From: Phocoena phocoena
Taxonomy: Eukaryota; Chordata; Mammalia; Artiodactyla; Phocoenidae
Assembly: GCF_963924675.1 (NCBI RefSeq)
Contig: NC_089226.1
Coordinates: 55,180,205 to 55,244,204, forward strand
DNA: 64,000 bases
Direction of reading: 5' to 3'
Made by a program: the position numbers and the translations under genes. Shown here in pieces: positions 22,622 to 33,869 of the stretch (position 1 is its first letter; every line of letters begins with the position of its first letter). The notes under the pieces were generated by a model. It did no database searches, was not told where the DNA came from, and saw only the letters and a program-made list of their open reading frames with translations.

Positions 22622-22828
22622 GGACTTCCCTGGTGGCGCAGTGGTTGAGAGTCCGCCTGCCGATGCAGGGGACACGGGTTCGTGCCCCGGTCCGGGAAGA
22701 TCCCACATGCCGCGGAGTGGCTGGGCCCGTGGGCCATGGCCGCTGAGCCTGCGCGTCCGGAGCCTGTGCTCCGCAACGGGAGAGGCCACAACAGTGAGAG
22801 GCCCACTTACTGCAAAAAAAAAAAAAAA
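22622..22828 (+). mobile_element. CHR-type SINE (short form), sense
   Basis: Short subfamily: same tRNA-like head, then 'gcctgcgcgtccggagcctg', and a pure A-tail right after 'ggcccacttactgca'. Duplication 'aaaagtatgtgtgttt' (22,606-22,621) against 'aaaagtatatgtgttt' (22,829-22,844), one mismatch. Confidence 0.93.
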
Positions 22829-22954
22829 AAAAGTATATGTGTTTACATGTATATGATATAAAAGGGGTTATGCACTAAAATGTTAATAATAGCTATTTAT
22901 GGTGGGATTATAGGTGACCTTATAGAATTTCATTTTTAATTTTCATCCATTTTT

Positions 22955-23313
22955 TAAAAAAATAAATTTATTTATTTTATCTATTTATTTTTGGCTGCAC
23001 CGGGTCTTCATTGCTGCTCGCGGGCTTTCTCTAGTTGCAGCAAGTGGGGGCTACTCTTCGTGGTGGTGCGCAGGCTTCTCATTGCAGTGGCTTCTCTTGT
23101 TGCAGAGCACGGGCTCTAGGCACGCAGGCTTCCGTAGTTGTGGCACGTGGGCTCAGTAGTTGTAGCTCGCAGGCTCCAGAGCGCAGGCTCAGCAGCTGTG
23201 GCGCACGGGCCCAGCTGCTCTGTGGCATGTGGGATCTTCCCAGACCACGGCTCGAACCCACGTCCCCTGTATTGGCAGGCGGGCTCTCAATCACTGTGCC
23301 ACCATGGAAGCCC
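22955..23313 (-). mobile_element. CHR-type SINE (long form), antisense
   Basis: Perfect duplication 'ttcatccattttt' (22,942-22,954 and 23,314-23,326). Head on the right ('gtgccaccatggaagccc'), 'attt' tail on the left. Confidence 0.92.
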
Positions 23314-23454
23314 TTCATCCATTTTTATTATTATTTTTTTCAGTAGTGAATGCTGTCACTTGTGAAATAAAATAATAATAAAAGTTTAAAAAACTTTAAA
23401 ACCTTTTTCAGAGGAGCTGTTCTTCCTTTGTTATTGAAAGTTCCATATGTGGAA

Positions 23455-23795
23455 CATACAAAAGTGGTACAGATGAACCTGTTTGCAAGGTAGAAACAGA
23501 GACACAGACGTAGAGAACAAACATATGGACACCAAGGGAGGAACGAGGAGGTGAGATGAATTGAGAGATTAGGATTGACATACGTACAATAATATGTATA
23601 AAATAGATAACTAATGAGATCCTGCTGTATAACACAGGGAACTCTACTCAATGCTCTGTGGTGACCTAAATGGGAAGGAAATCCAAAAAAGAGTGGATAT
23701 ATATATATCATATAACTGATTCACTTCACTGTACAGCAGAAAGTAACACACCACTGCAAAACAACTATGCCCCAATTTAAAAAAAAAAAAAAAAA
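23455..23795 (+). mobile_element. L1 3' end, sense, cetartiodactyl type
   Basis: 3' UTR landmarks 'agtggtacagatgaacctgt', 'agagacacagacgtagagaa', 'agatcctgctgtataacaca' and 'cttcactgtacagcagaaag', ending 'caactatgccccaattt' plus an A-run (23,780-23,796). A severely 5'-truncated insertion with no coding part. Confidence 0.8.
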
Positions 23796-23799
23796 AGGA

Positions 23800-24213
23800 A
23801 GTCCCAAAGATGGTCATGAAGTTGTTTGTCAGAAAAGGCTTTCTGCCAAGTTTGGAAATCTTTGTTTCACATAAAGCTTTCAGAAAAGATTTTATACTAG
23901 ATTTCTATGTATACACAAAAATTTCCTACAATTTAAAGAGGCAGAAAAATTCCCAAGCAAGGGTGTTGAAACACAGCTATTCCTTCAGACATTTATTTAA
24001 CAAATATATATCATGTATCCCTTTGAAGGCCCACAGATGAGTCAGGCAAGGAGACCCCTTCAAAGATAGGCCATACAGACAAAAATGAGCATAAGACAAG
24101 ATAGACAAGGCCAAGGACTGGGAGAGAGGTCAGCTGTGGGAGTGATGAGAGTCAGAGAAAGAATGATCATGGGCTTTCATAGATCACCACAACTATTCCC
24201 GCCAGCATTATTT
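23800..24213. other. No gene seen; unassigned sequence
   Basis: A 76-codon chance frame at 23,810-24,040 shows no domain. 'gacatttatttaacaaatat' near 23,988 is an old LINE-type phrase. Confidence 0.35.
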
Positions 24214-24226
24214 AAAATGATAGCAA

Positions 24227-24573
24227 GGGCTTCCCTGGTGGTGCAGTTGTTAAGAATCTGCCTGCCAATGCAGGGGACACGGGTTCGAGCCCTGGTCCGG
24301 TAAGATCCCACATGCCACAGAGCAACTAAGCCCGGGCCCCACAACTACTGAGCCTGTGCTCTAGAGCCCGTGAGCCACAACTACTGAGCCCGCCCGCCTG
24401 GAACCCGTGCTCCACAACAAGAGAAGCCACTGCAATAAGCCCACACACCACAATGAAGAGTAGCCCCCACTTGCTGCAACTAGAGAAAGCCCACGTGCAG
24501 CAACGAAGACCCAACGCAGCCAAAAATAAATAAATAAAATCTATCTTAAAAAAAAGAGATTAAATAAATAAAT
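24227..24573 (+). mobile_element. CHR-type SINE (long form), sense
   Basis: Perfect duplication 'aaaatgatagcaa' (24,214-24,226 and 24,574-24,586). Complete copy with an extended tail of 'aaataaataaat' units and a second A-rich stretch ('cttaaaaaaaagagattaaa'). Confidence 0.93.
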
Positions 24574-24659
24574 AAAATGATAGCAAACACCTACAACATT
24601 CAAAGTGTGAATTGCAACCCATTAGTGGGTCATGAAATCAGTTTAAATTGTCAAGCTAG

Positions 24660-25480
24660 AACTTTTTATTTTTCATGTTATGTAAGTTATTTATTTATTA
24701 TTATGGTATAATTGACATAAAACATTATATTAGTTTCAGGTATACAACACAGTGTATTTGTATTTGTTGTGAAATGATACATGTATAATGATATTTGTAT
24801 ATGGTGTGAAATGTGTTTGTATATGTTGTAGTATTTGTATATGTTGTGAAATGATCACCACAATAAGTCTAGTTAACAGCCATCCCCATATGTAGTTATA
24901 CATTTTTTTTCTTGTATTGAGGACTTCTAAGATTTACTCTCTCATCAACTTTCAAATATACAATACAGTGTTATTAATCACAGTCACCAGGCTGTATATT
25001 ATACCTCACGACTTATTCTATAATTGGAAGTTTGTACCTTTTGACCCCCTTCACCTGTTTCACCACCTCCTATCCCACACATTTGGTATTTTTTTTAATA
25101 AACTTTTTCTTTTGGAGTAACTTCAGATCTACAGATAAGTTGCAAAGATACTTCAGAAAGTTTCTACATATTTTCACCCAGCTTCCCCTGAAATGTTAAC
25201 ATCTTACATAACCATGGCACATTTACCAAAACTGAGAGATTAACATTGGTACAATATTATTAACTAAACTATAGATTTTACTTGGCTTGCACCTGTTTTT
25301 CACTAATGTTTTTTCTGTTCCGGAATCCAACCCTGGATTATATTTAATAGACTAGTAAAAAGTGAAATTCTATAGAATACAATACAAAATATCAGGGTAC
25401 ATTGCTCAGATTAAGGATAAGTACTGTTTTATAAAACTTGTTTCCATTACATGTATAAATTGTAGTTTTACTGAAGATGG
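24660..25480 (-). repeat. Old L1M 3' UTR, antisense
   Basis: 'ttatggtataattgacataa', 'gtttcaggtatacaacacag', 'gatcaccacaataagtctag' and 'ttaatcacagtcaccaggct' are antisense L1M 3' UTR phrases. A tandem 'gtatttgtatatggtgtgaaa' type expansion lies at about 24,755-24,855. The part after 25,095 ('cagatctacagataagttgc', 'accatggcacatttaccaaa') is a different L1M-type segment. Confidence 0.65.
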
Positions 25481-25920
25481 CAGCTGAAAAAAGTAACAAA
25501 AGAGAGAGACACAGTCTTAGAAGACACCAAATAATTAAGCATGCTTACCATTATGGGGATTAATATTCTAGTGAGAAGCAAAACAAAACACTTGAATACA
25601 ATAATGTGAACACTAGTGCAAAGTCAGAAAATGCAAAATAACACAGGACTGTAGGACTAACAGTCAGAGGACAGAGCAAGGTAGAGATCCTTTTGTTCTC
25701 ATACTGATGGCTGAACAGCCTTGTCCTTTGGAATAGAGCATAACTGGCCCCGTACATGTTGTTGAGTTGGATGGAATTCTTGGATCAAGCAGCTGAATGG
25801 GCTGCATCACAGGAGCACACTACACACAGTACTGGAGCCTAGTACCACTCTCCCCATGCCCTTCTCTTAGGCCTGGCTTTGTCCCTAGTGAACTAATTAA
25901 TGGTTATAAAAGCAGTTGGT
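25481..25920. other. No gene seen; unassigned sequence
   Basis: No named repeat or domain; 'aataattaagcatgcttacca' type sequence is AT-rich and undistinguished. Confidence 0.3.
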
Positions 25921-25924
25921 AAAA

Positions 25925-26080
25925 TGCAGTTGGTATATGCACTTTGAATGAGTCACTTTCTCTTCTGGTCCTCGGTTTCCTCATCTGTGAAATGGGGACA
26001 TGACTCTTGCCATGGCTCCTTCACAGGGCTGTTGAGAGAATCAAGGGAGAAGAAAAGTGTTTTGTAAATTGTTAAGGGCT
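25925..26080 (+). repeat. MIR fragment, sense
   Basis: 'gaatgagtcactttctcttc', 'cggtttcctcatctgtgaaa' and 'gggctgttgagagaatcaag' follow MIR order. Confidence 0.7.
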
Positions 26081-26462
26081 ATACAGATCTATGTAAAAAT
26101 TATGATTTCAGATATAAATTTTCATTGGTATTATTGTTCTTTGGGCAGTAAACATTTTGAGAACAAGGATTATATTACTTATCTTCATAACCCTAGGGCC
26201 TATTACCATGCCTAGGCCCTCATGGCAGACTCATCTCTATGGAGACATAAGGACCTGGGCACACCTTCCCCTCCACGGACTTGCAGATGTTCACTCAATT
26301 CCCAAATGCATATCACCCCCGACTTGCTCCTCTACCCAGCAGGGCAGAGTCAAGCTAGATTAACTCTTACTGACCCTGCAGATTTGGGTCTCAGCATGGA
26401 TCTTTCTACCTACCTGGAGAATCAGGAGAACCATCTGGAGAGCCACACCTTTCAGATTTTAT
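26081..26462. other. No gene seen; unassigned sequence
   Basis: 'ttgagaacaaggattatatt' to 'taggccctcatgg' may be an L2 3' scrap. The 68- and 91-codon overlapping frames at 26,157-26,497 run into L1 sequence and show no domain. Confidence 0.35.
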
Positions 26463-27012
26463 TTTTATTTCTAGGAATTAGCCTAAATGTCCATTGATAG
26501 CTGAATGGATAAAGAAGATGTGGTATATATACACAATGAAATATTACTCAACCATAAAAAGAATGGAATCTTGCCATTTGCAACAACATGAATGGACCTA
26601 GAGGGTATTAAATTAAGCAAAATAAGTCAGACAGAGGAAGACAAATACTGTATAATTGCACTTCTATGTGGAATCTCAAAACACAAAACAAACAAAAAAA
26701 CAAAACAGGAACAGACTTACAGATACAGAGAGCAAACTGGTGGTTATCAGAGGTGGGGAAGTGGGGCGAAATAAGTGAAGGGGATTAAGAGATACAAACT
26801 TCCAGTTATTAAATAAATAGCTCATTGGGATGTAATATACAGCATAAGGAATATAGTCAATAATACTGTAATAATTTGTATGGTGACAGGTGGTTACTGG
26901 CCTTGTCATGGTGATCATTTTGTAATGTATTTGATTGTCAGATCACTATGTAGTATACCTGAAACTAACATAATATTATGTCAACTATACTTCAATTAAA
27001 AAATTTAAAAAT
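26463..27012 (+). repeat. L1M 3' end, sense
   Basis: Well preserved 3' end of an older L1: 'taaatgtccattgatagctg', 'gtggtatatatacacaatga', 'gcaaaataagtcagacagag', 'actggtggttatcagaggtg', finishing 'caactatacttcaattaaaa'. No duplication identified. Confidence 0.85.
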
Positions 27013-27485
27013 GTATTAGATTATCCTTTGAAAGAAGTTTCAAAGACACACAACACACACCCCACATATATATATAAGAAAAATACTGAAAATTAAACCA
27101 AGAAAAGCAAGTCTTACCTATAATCCTCAGCTTTAAAAAATTATATAAAGTGTGTAAAAGTCCAGTCCCCCTACCTTCTCCTTTCCAATTCCCAAGAGTA
27201 AGCGCTACTAGCAATTTTTCCTATACTTATACTGATATATCATTTACCTTCATTTTAAAAAACAAAAAATGAGATTATATTATACAAATTTCTTACAGCT
27301 TGTTTTTTTGCACTCAACAACAATAAAGGACATCTTTTTAGGGCAGTACATACAGATCCATTTAATTCTGTTTAATGCCTGTATAGTATTCTGCTGTATG
27401 GATGTATCATTCGATTAATTAGTCACCTATTGATGGATATTAGGTTGTTTCCAGATTTATGTAGTCACAGTACTGCAGTAAGCAT

Positions 27486-27489
<4 letters not shown>

Positions 27490-27518
<29 letters not shown>

Positions 27519-27708
27519 GGTACGCGGGCTTCTCACTATTGTGACCTCTCCCTTTGTGGAGCACAGGCTCCGGACGCGCAGGCTCAGCGGCCATGGCTCA
27601 TGGGCCCAGCCGCTCCGCGGCACATGGGATCTTCCCAGACCGGGGCACGAACCCGTGTCCCCTGCATCGGCAGGCGGACTCTCAACCACTGCACCACCAG
27701 GGAAGCCC
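27490..27708 (-). mobile_element. CHR-type SINE (short form), antisense
   Basis: Perfect 14-bp duplication 'cagtaagcattctt' (27,476-27,489 and 27,709-27,722). A long T-run of about 28 bases (27,488-27,516) represents the A-tail, suggesting a young copy. Confidence 0.95.
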
Positions 27709-27928
27709 CAGTAAGCATTCTTAAACTTCATGTATTTGTCCTATTTTTTTTTCCCTTGGTAGGATAGAATCCTAAAAGTGCTGTTGCTGGGCCATAATAG
27801 ATACATGCTTTAAATATTATTAGATGCTTTCAAAGTAACTTCCAATAAGTGTATGTCAGTTTACACTTCCACTGGTAGTATATAAGAGTGTCCACATGAT
27901 TGGCATTATTAATCATTTTAGTGTTTTT

Positions 27929-28120
27929 AAAAAATATATATATATTTATTTATTTATTTGGTTGCACCGGGTCTTAGTTGTGGCACACGGGCTCTTTAGT
28001 TGCAGCATGTGGGCTCTTAGTTGAGGCATGTGGGATCTAGTTCCCTGACCAGGGATCGAACCCAGGCCCCCTGCACTGGGAGTGCGAAGTCTTAACCACT
28101 GGACCACCAGGGAAGTTCCC
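27929..28120 (-). mobile_element. Older tRNA-type SINE (CHR-1/Bov-tA-like), antisense
   Basis: The head differs from the other copies: read on its own strand it starts 'gaacttccctggtggtccag' and has 'ggttaagacttcgcactccc'. The body is simpler. Duplication 'attttagtgttttt' (27,915-27,928) against 'attttactgttttt' (28,121-28,134), one mismatch. Confidence 0.8.
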
Positions 28121-28160
28121 ATTTTACTGTTTTTTTGAATCAATATTCTTAAGCTCATCA

Positions 28161-28619
28161 AACTAAATGTGGCAGAAATTATGGATTGATTTATTCGACA
28201 TCCCGTGCAGCTGCCTTCTGGTATGTCTTCCTGTACTGGAGGCTGGAAAACCAAATCACATTTCCTAGACTTGTTTCCAACTAGGGTTCACAGATAAGAT
28301 GTATCCTAGCAAGACTTGAGTTTGGAGCTGAGTTAAGTGGGGAGAGAGGCAGGGCACAAGGTAACCATTTGTGCTGGTATGAACTGCAGGAGATGGCACG
28401 GTTCTGGAGCCAGCAGCCTTAAGAGAGGCTTCTGTGGGAGGGCAACAGCTCCGTTGGTGGCTCCCACCAGTAGGACTTGGGAGTCACTCCTGAAAGCTCA
28501 GCCTGGAGTCTTTATCTTTAGCATTCCCAATGATTCTTCAAATGATTTCATACCCTGAAATAAATATTTTATGCTGTATTTTTATCCATTTTCTACAGTA
28601 GATCCTATGGACTGTTTCC
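28161..28619. other. No gene seen; unassigned sequence
   Basis: A 73-codon frame at 28,337-28,558 has no recognisable domain. 'ggtatgtcttcctgtactgg' and 'cctgaaataaatattttatg' suggest an old LTR or MER scrap that I cannot name. Confidence 0.3.
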
Positions 28620-28750
28620 TATTATATTCAGTTGTGTGACCCTGTCAAATTATTAACCTCTTTGGGGCCCAGCTTATTTATAAAAAAGAGATAATAATAC
28701 CTATATATGGGGATGTTGTGAGGGTTAAATGGAATGATGAAAGTGACTGA
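28620..28750 (+). repeat. MIR fragment, sense
   Basis: 'gttgtgtgaccctgtcaaat', 'cctctttggggcccagctta' and 'gttgtgagggttaaatggaa' fit MIR order. Confidence 0.6.
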
Positions 28751-28799
28751 CTTACTCTGGGTTCAGCAAGGCTTGTGGGTAGTGGGTCTTTTTTCTCTT

Positions 28800-29080
28800 C
28801 CTTCTTTTTAGACTCACTTATCCTATGAGACCCAGCTCAAAGGCCATCTCAATACCCCTGGGGAGGCAGAATTATTGTTGTCTTCTCTGGGCTGTCACTA
28901 CATTTAACTAATTCCTTTACAAGTCATAACATGTTGTACTATGACTTATTCATATATATGTTTGTCTCCCCACTAGATTTTGTGCTCTTTGAGGGCAAGG
29001 GTATTCATGATCCATCTCTTTATTTCCAGGCCCCAGCAAAGAGCAGGGGATGAGATGTGTTGGTTGAATGAATTAGCCCT
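28800..29080 (+). repeat. L2 3' end, sense
   Basis: 'atgagacccagctcaaaggc', 'ccccactagattttgtgctc', 'tttgagggcaagggtattca' and 'tggttgaatgaatta' form the L2 3' end in order. Confidence 0.7.
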
Positions 29081-29159
29081 AGCCCTGCCTCACTGAACTC
29101 CTCAGTTCCCCTCCCCTGCTTGTTGCAACCATCAATTTTAGTGGCCTCATTGGTATCTT

Positions 29160-29650
29160 AGATTGGGATCACTTGGCTACAGGGAACAGGAAGCCTTTTA
29201 AACTAGCTCAAGCAAAGATGGGTATATCAGTAAGCTTTAGATGCAGGAAACAAAAAGCACCCAAGCTATTGTTAGTAGAAAACGGTTTAAAGAAAAATGA
29301 GGTACTTTTAAAGTTGTTGCAAATTTAGGAGGAGTTAAGTTATAGGCTGGACCTTCAGGAATAACTCTCAGAACAACACTGCCAAACTGACTTGCCAGTG
29401 GAACTGCCACCTTTTGTACAATTAGGGAGCAAGGGGATCAGAAGTCCACCAATGGAACTACTGATTTTCAAGAATATACAACTGAGGGGTCAGGATGCTG
29501 CTGCTGCTGCGACAACAACTACCTCGAGATAAGCACAAAGTTAATGAGTAGCCACTGAGATACTGTTACAGAAAAACCCAAAGTCTCCATAACTGTTCCT
29601 TCCAGCAGCAGTAGCCAAAGCAGCAAGAAGATGACCTCTGCCTCACTTCT
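29160..29650. repeat. Ancient interspersed repeat, family not recognised
   Basis: Shares 'aaactagctcaagcaaa' and a long, loosely similar body with 54,225-54,550 ('ggaataaactttccaaactg' there against 'ggaataactctcagaacaac' here; both then run into a CTG-rich patch). Family not identified. Confidence 0.35.
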
Positions 29651-29709
29651 GCCTTCCCAAACTTTCATGAGTGCCTTTAACTGGTGGAGCTTTCTTTCCT
29701 ACCCCTCCT

Positions 29710-30020
29710 GTCTTAGTTTTCTATTGCTCAGTAAATTACCACAAACTTTGTGGCTTAAAACAACGCATATTTATCATCTTAGTTTCTGTGGGTCAGAAGT
29801 CTGTGGACGGCTTAGGCAGGTCCTTTCCTCAGGGTCTCAGAAGGCTACAAACATGATGTTGACAGTTTGCATTATCATCAGAGGCTTCCAAGCTCCCTCA
29901 AGTTGTTGGCAGAATTCATTTCCTTGTGGCTATAGAATTCCTGGTGCCATGCTTTTCAAAGGCCAGAAGGAGAGTGAGAGTGAGTCTGCGTGGAGTCTTA
30001 TATATACCGAGAGCACCTGG
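29710..30020 (-). repeat. MaLR-like LTR, antisense
   Basis: 'gtcttagttttctattgctc', 'taccacaaactttgtggctt' and 'gtgggtcagaagtctgtgga' resemble the antisense 3' end of MLT1-type LTRs of the ERVL-MaLR group. The subfamily is uncertain. Confidence 0.55.
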
Positions 30021-30209
30021 GAACAGTGACTCTCCCCAGTAATGAACTCAGCTAGTGCATAGGTCTTGGCTTGTAAATACTGTTCTTCAATGAAAGGAAT
30101 AAGAACTCTTTGGAGACATGACTTATTTGAGGACTGGGTCAAAGAAAGTGCAAGAAGAGCCTGGAACATCTTGGGCCAAAAACAAGGAAGTGCTCAAAGA
30201 AAGATGGGG

Positions 30210-30800
30210 ACATGTGAAAAGGACGCTGAGTGGTATAACTATTTTGGAAGACAATTTAGCAATTCTTATAGAGTTAAATATGCATTCATTCTACAACCCA
30301 TTCATTTCATATCCAAAAGAAATGAAAATATATATCCACATAAAGACTTGTACATGAATGATCATAGTAGCTTTATGCATAATAGCCAAAAACTTGAAAT
30401 GCCCATCAACAGTTAAATGGATAAACTAGTGGTAGTATATCCATACAATGGGATACTACTCAGCAATGAAAAGGAAGTACCGACTGACACATGAACAACA
30501 TGGATGATCTCAAGAACATTATGCTGAGTGAAAGAAACTAGACACAAAGAAGTACATACGGTTCCATTTACATGAAATTCTAGAATAGGCAAAATTAAGT
30601 TACAGTGATAGCAGATCATTGGTTGCCAGGGTGGGGCAGGGGGTAGGGGATTGACAGTAAAGGGGCACAAGGGAACTTTCTGGGTCAGAATGGGTATGGT
30701 AGTGGTTACAAGGAATAAACATTTGTCATAAATCATCAAGCTAAACACTTAAAATAGGTGTATTTTTATCACATGTAATTTATACTCCAATAAAGTTGAT
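30210..30800 (+). repeat. L1M 3' end, sense
   Basis: 'gcataatagccaaaaacttg', 'aatgcccatcaacagttaaa', 'ggatactactcagcaatgaa', 'ttatgctgagtgaaagaaac' and 'atactccaataaagttgata' are in sense L1M order. The 116-codon frame across it is chance or decayed ORF2. Confidence 0.8.
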
Positions 30801-31065
30801 ATTAAAAACTTGAGCAAAAGATCTGAACAGACACTTCACAAAATAGGATATCCAAATGACCAACAAACTTATGAACAGGTTTTCAACCTGACTAGTAATC
30901 AAAGGAATGCAGATAAACATAATATGATATCACTACATACCCACCAAATGATTAAAATAATAAAGATTGATAATGCCAAGTACTGGTGGGCATGTGGAAC
31001 AGCTGGAACTCTCATTGCTGGTGGAAGTGTAAATTGGTTCAATTATTTTGGAACATAGGTTTGGT
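30801..31065 (+). repeat. L1 ORF2 C-terminal fragment, sense
   Basis: 'agatctgaacagacacttca', 'ctagtaatcaaaggaatgca' and 'gtactggtgggcatgtggaa' encode the degenerate ORF2 C-terminal region (translated 'RSEQTLHKIGYPNDQQTYEQ'). Together with the preceding element this is two L1M pieces out of normal order, so they are separate insertions or rearranged. Confidence 0.75.
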
Positions 31066-31384
31066 GTTATCTACTAAAGTTGGTTTTATAATGTGAAACT
31101 ATAAAAGAAACCCACTTAGTCTGTGGCAGATATCTCTGGTACTTGTCACATTCCTTTAACCCACATCTAATTTCAGCTGAAGTTTTGGAAAACAGTTCCA
31201 ACTCTCTTCATGGTGCTAGTGTGTCACCTCAAGTACACACTTTACATCTTTTCTTATTCTGCCTTAGGACCTTCTCTGATACCTGTAGCCCTGCAAGCAA
31301 AGTCACAAGGTCCTTGGGAGTCAACAGCCCTGGGGGCAATCATCATTCAAATAGGGATGGAAGCCTGTGGATAAAAGCTCTCAT
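31066..31384. other. No gene seen; unassigned, L2-like in part
   Basis: 'tctgccttaggaccttctct' near 31,258 resembles L2. A frame at 31,143-31,634 is open only because it runs into the SINE. Confidence 0.35.
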
Positions 31385-31399
31385 CTCTCAGATGGTTCT

Positions 31400-31605
31400 T
31401 TTTTTTTTTTTTTGCCGTACGCGGGCCTCTCACTGTTGTGGCCTCTCCCGTTGCAGAGCACAGGCTCCGGACGCGCAGGCTCAGCGGTCATGGCTCACGG
31501 GCCCAGCCGCTCCGCGGCATGTGGGATCTTCCCGGACCGGGGCACGAATCCGTGTCCCCTGCATCGGCAGGCGGACTCTCAACCACTGCGCCACCAGGGA
31601 AGCCC
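31400..31605 (-). mobile_element. CHR-type SINE (short form), antisense, member of a pair
   Basis: T-run at 31,399-31,413, body 'gccgtacgcgggcctctcac', head 'gcgccaccagggaagccc' ending near 31,605. It directly abuts the tail of a long-form SINE on its right, with no private duplication of its own. Confidence 0.9.
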
Positions 31606-31965
31606 ACTTTTTAAAAAAAAAATTAATTAACTAATTAATTTATTTTTGGCTGCGTTGGGTCTCTGTTGCTACGCATGGGCTTTCTCTAGTTGCGGCGAGC
31701 AGGGGCTACTCGTGGTTGCGGTGCGTGGGCTTCTCATTGCTGTGGCTTCTCGTTGCGGAGCACAGGGTCTAGGTGCACGGGCTTCCGTAGTTGTGGCACG
31801 TGGGCTCAGTTGTTGTGGCTCGTGGGCTCTAGAGCACAGGCTCAGTAGTTGTGGCGCACGGGCTTAGCTGCTCTGCGGCATGTGGGATCTTCCAAGACCA
31901 GGGCTCGAACCCCTGTCGCCTGCATTGGCAGGCAGGTTCCTAACTGCTGAGCCACCAGGGAAGTC
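31606..31965 (-). mobile_element. CHR-type SINE (long form), antisense, member of a pair
   Basis: Tail 'aaaaattaattaactaatta' at about 31,614-31,640, head 'tgagccaccagggaagtc' ending at 31,965. The duplication 'ctctcagatggttct' (31,385-31,399 and 31,966-31,980) is perfect and encloses both SINEs of the pair. Confidence 0.92.
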
Positions 31966-31980
31966 CTCTCAGATGGTTCT

Positions 31981-32400
31981 AATCTGGGAGACATTCTCTA
32001 TGTTTCTCTGAGGTTATGGCAGAAGTGAGACCCTCAATAACACACTCTACGTTGGTTTTCCCTTCCCCCTGTCTCATTTCTGTTTTCTAGGATCACCTCC
32101 CAAATAAACTACCTGAACCCAAGTATTTATCTTAGGCTCTGCTTTTTGGGAAATCCAAACTTAGTTAGCTGATACCAGGAGTGACCTCAGAGTGAACACC
32201 CTCAGGATGGATTCTGGAACTGAATCACTCACTGATCAGATGGCAACAAGGACTCTGCTGTTGATGATAAGTTGAGCAGTGATAACCCCTGATATGCTGT
32301 GCAGTCACAACGACTAAACTCTTCACCTGTGGAAGACTGGAAGTACAAGTGGAAGGAATACACCAGATTATGTAGTAGCTCTAGCACAGGGATCCTCAGC
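31981..32400. other. No gene seen; unassigned (possible old LTR)
   Basis: 'cctcccaaataaactacctg' to 'ctgataccaggagtgacctc' is suggestive of an old LTR with a polyadenylation signal, but I cannot name it. Confidence 0.3.
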
Positions 32401-32439
32401 CATTTAAAAAAATATTGTCCCCCTAGGGAGAAAAATTAA

Positions 32440-32775
32440 ATTAATTTAAAGTATTCTGGGTGGGAGGTGGGCAAAAGAGATGAAGGTGATCAAAAGGTAC
32501 AGCCTTCCAGTTATAAATAAGTCTGGGAAATGTAATGTACAGTATGGTGACTATAGTTAAACATACTGTTCTGCATATTTGAAAGTTGCTAAGAGAGTAT
32601 GTCTTAAAAATTCTCATCACAAGAAACAAAAATTGTAACTGTATATGGTGATGGATGTTAACTGAACTTATGGTGGCAATCATTTCATAATATATACATG
32701 TATCTAATCATTATGTTGTACACCTAAAATGAATAATATGTTGTATATCAATTATAACTCAATAAATTATCCCTA
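32440..32775 (+). repeat. L1MA/B-type 3' UTR, sense
   Basis: 'gatgaaggtgatcaaaaggt', 'gtacagtatggtgactatag', 'tgcatatttgaaagttgcta' and 'cctaaaatgaataatatgtt' ending 'cattataactcaataaat'-like sequence match an L1M 3' UTR in sense orientation. Confidence 0.8.
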
Positions 32776-33330
32776 GCCAGGGAAATGAAATACTAAGGAA
32801 TAAGATTTTGTCAAATAGGGTTGAGCTTTGGAGGACACAAACCATTATAAAATCTAAGATGCGTTTTGCCCAACTAAGAACAAGTTTTCACTTCCTTGGA
32901 GGTTGATATTGTCATTATTGAGAATGCATGCTCTAGCACTTGAATGGGATGGGAGTAATGTTAATTATAATTCATGGAATTGACTGGAACTATCTTAAAA
33001 GCCCTGAAGAAAGAGAAATTCAGGCTCAGGTCATCCACCTATCAATTCAGGACATGTATGAGATCCAGAAGACCTACATGGAAGATTTTTTAAAAACCCT
33101 CTTTTCCTGCAGCTAGAGAGCAGATTGTGCTGAAAATCAGGCCCAGAATGTAATAGTTGGGGTTTCAGAGACCCCTTGACTGTTCTCTTATGCTAAAGTC
33201 AGCGTTCCTGTGGGGAGTGGGATGAGGCCTGGGATGGAGATATTTGGGTGGATGCAACTGAGAACCTGGAACCTCTAACAAGGACCCCTTCCCACTTGTT
33301 AGCATAAGCAGTCACCCTTGACTTGAGACT
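32776..33330. other. No gene seen; unassigned sequence
   Basis: No coding or RNA signal and no named repeat; possible LTR-type fragments near 33,100-33,250. Confidence 0.3.
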
Positions 33331-33331
33331 G

Positions 33332-33857
33332 TGTCAGTTTCCTATTGCTGCTGTAACAAACTATCAAACTGTAGTGGCTTAATACAGCAAACATTCATTA
33401 TTTTACAGTTCTGTGGTCCGGAAGTCTGAAATTAGTATCACTGGGCTAAAATCACAGTGTTGGCAGGGCTCTGTTCCTTGCTGGAGGTTCCAAGGAACAA
33501 TCTGTTTTCTTGCCTTTTCCAGCTTTTGGAGTTGTTTTTATTCCTTAGTTGGTAGCTCTCTTCCTCTGTCTTCAAAAGGTAGATGGAGTACTCCTCACAT
33601 TGAATCACATCTCACATCTGACCTCTTACGTAGTCTAATCTACCTCTTCCTCACTCTTCTGCCTACTTTTCCCACGTTTAAGGATCCTTGTGATTACACT
33701 GAATCCACCTGGACAATCCAGAATAACCTCCTCATCTCAAGATCTTTAATTTAATCACACCTGCAAAATCCCTTTTGTCGTTGAAGGTAATATATTCATA
33801 GGCTCTGGGGATTAGGATGTGAACATTTTTAGGGAGCCATTATTCTGCCCACCACTG
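33332..33857 (-). repeat. MaLR-like LTR, antisense
   Basis: 'cagtttcctattgctgctgt', 'gttctgtggtccggaagtct', 'cttgccttttccagcttttg', 'ccttgtgattacactgaatc' and 'gggagccattattctgccca' are in order for a complete antisense MLT1-type LTR. A 113-codon chance frame (33,413-33,754) passes through it. Confidence 0.65.
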
Positions 33858-33869
33858 AGACCATGCAAA

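Larger units (their letters stand above)
27140..28160 (-). repeat. Old L1M fragment, antisense, split by two SINEs
   Basis: 'atgcctgtatagtattctgc', 'tattgatggatattaggttg', 'tgttgctgggccataataga' and 'tttacacttccactggtagt' mark antisense L1M. It is interrupted by a short CHR SINE (27,490-27,708) and an older tRNA-type SINE (27,929-28,120), each with its own duplication. Confidence 0.75.

Noticed and set aside
22614..22856. Recurrent 70-110-codon frames with 'GSGRAGSAAMAHGPS'- or 'MPRSGWA'-like text across the window
   Set aside because: They are the two strands of the short and long CHR SINEs, which are GC-rich and stop-poor. The similarity comes from the repeat, not from a protein family.
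33413..33754. 113-codon plus-strand frame
   Set aside because: It lies wholly inside a MaLR-like LTR read in antisense, so it is a chance frame.
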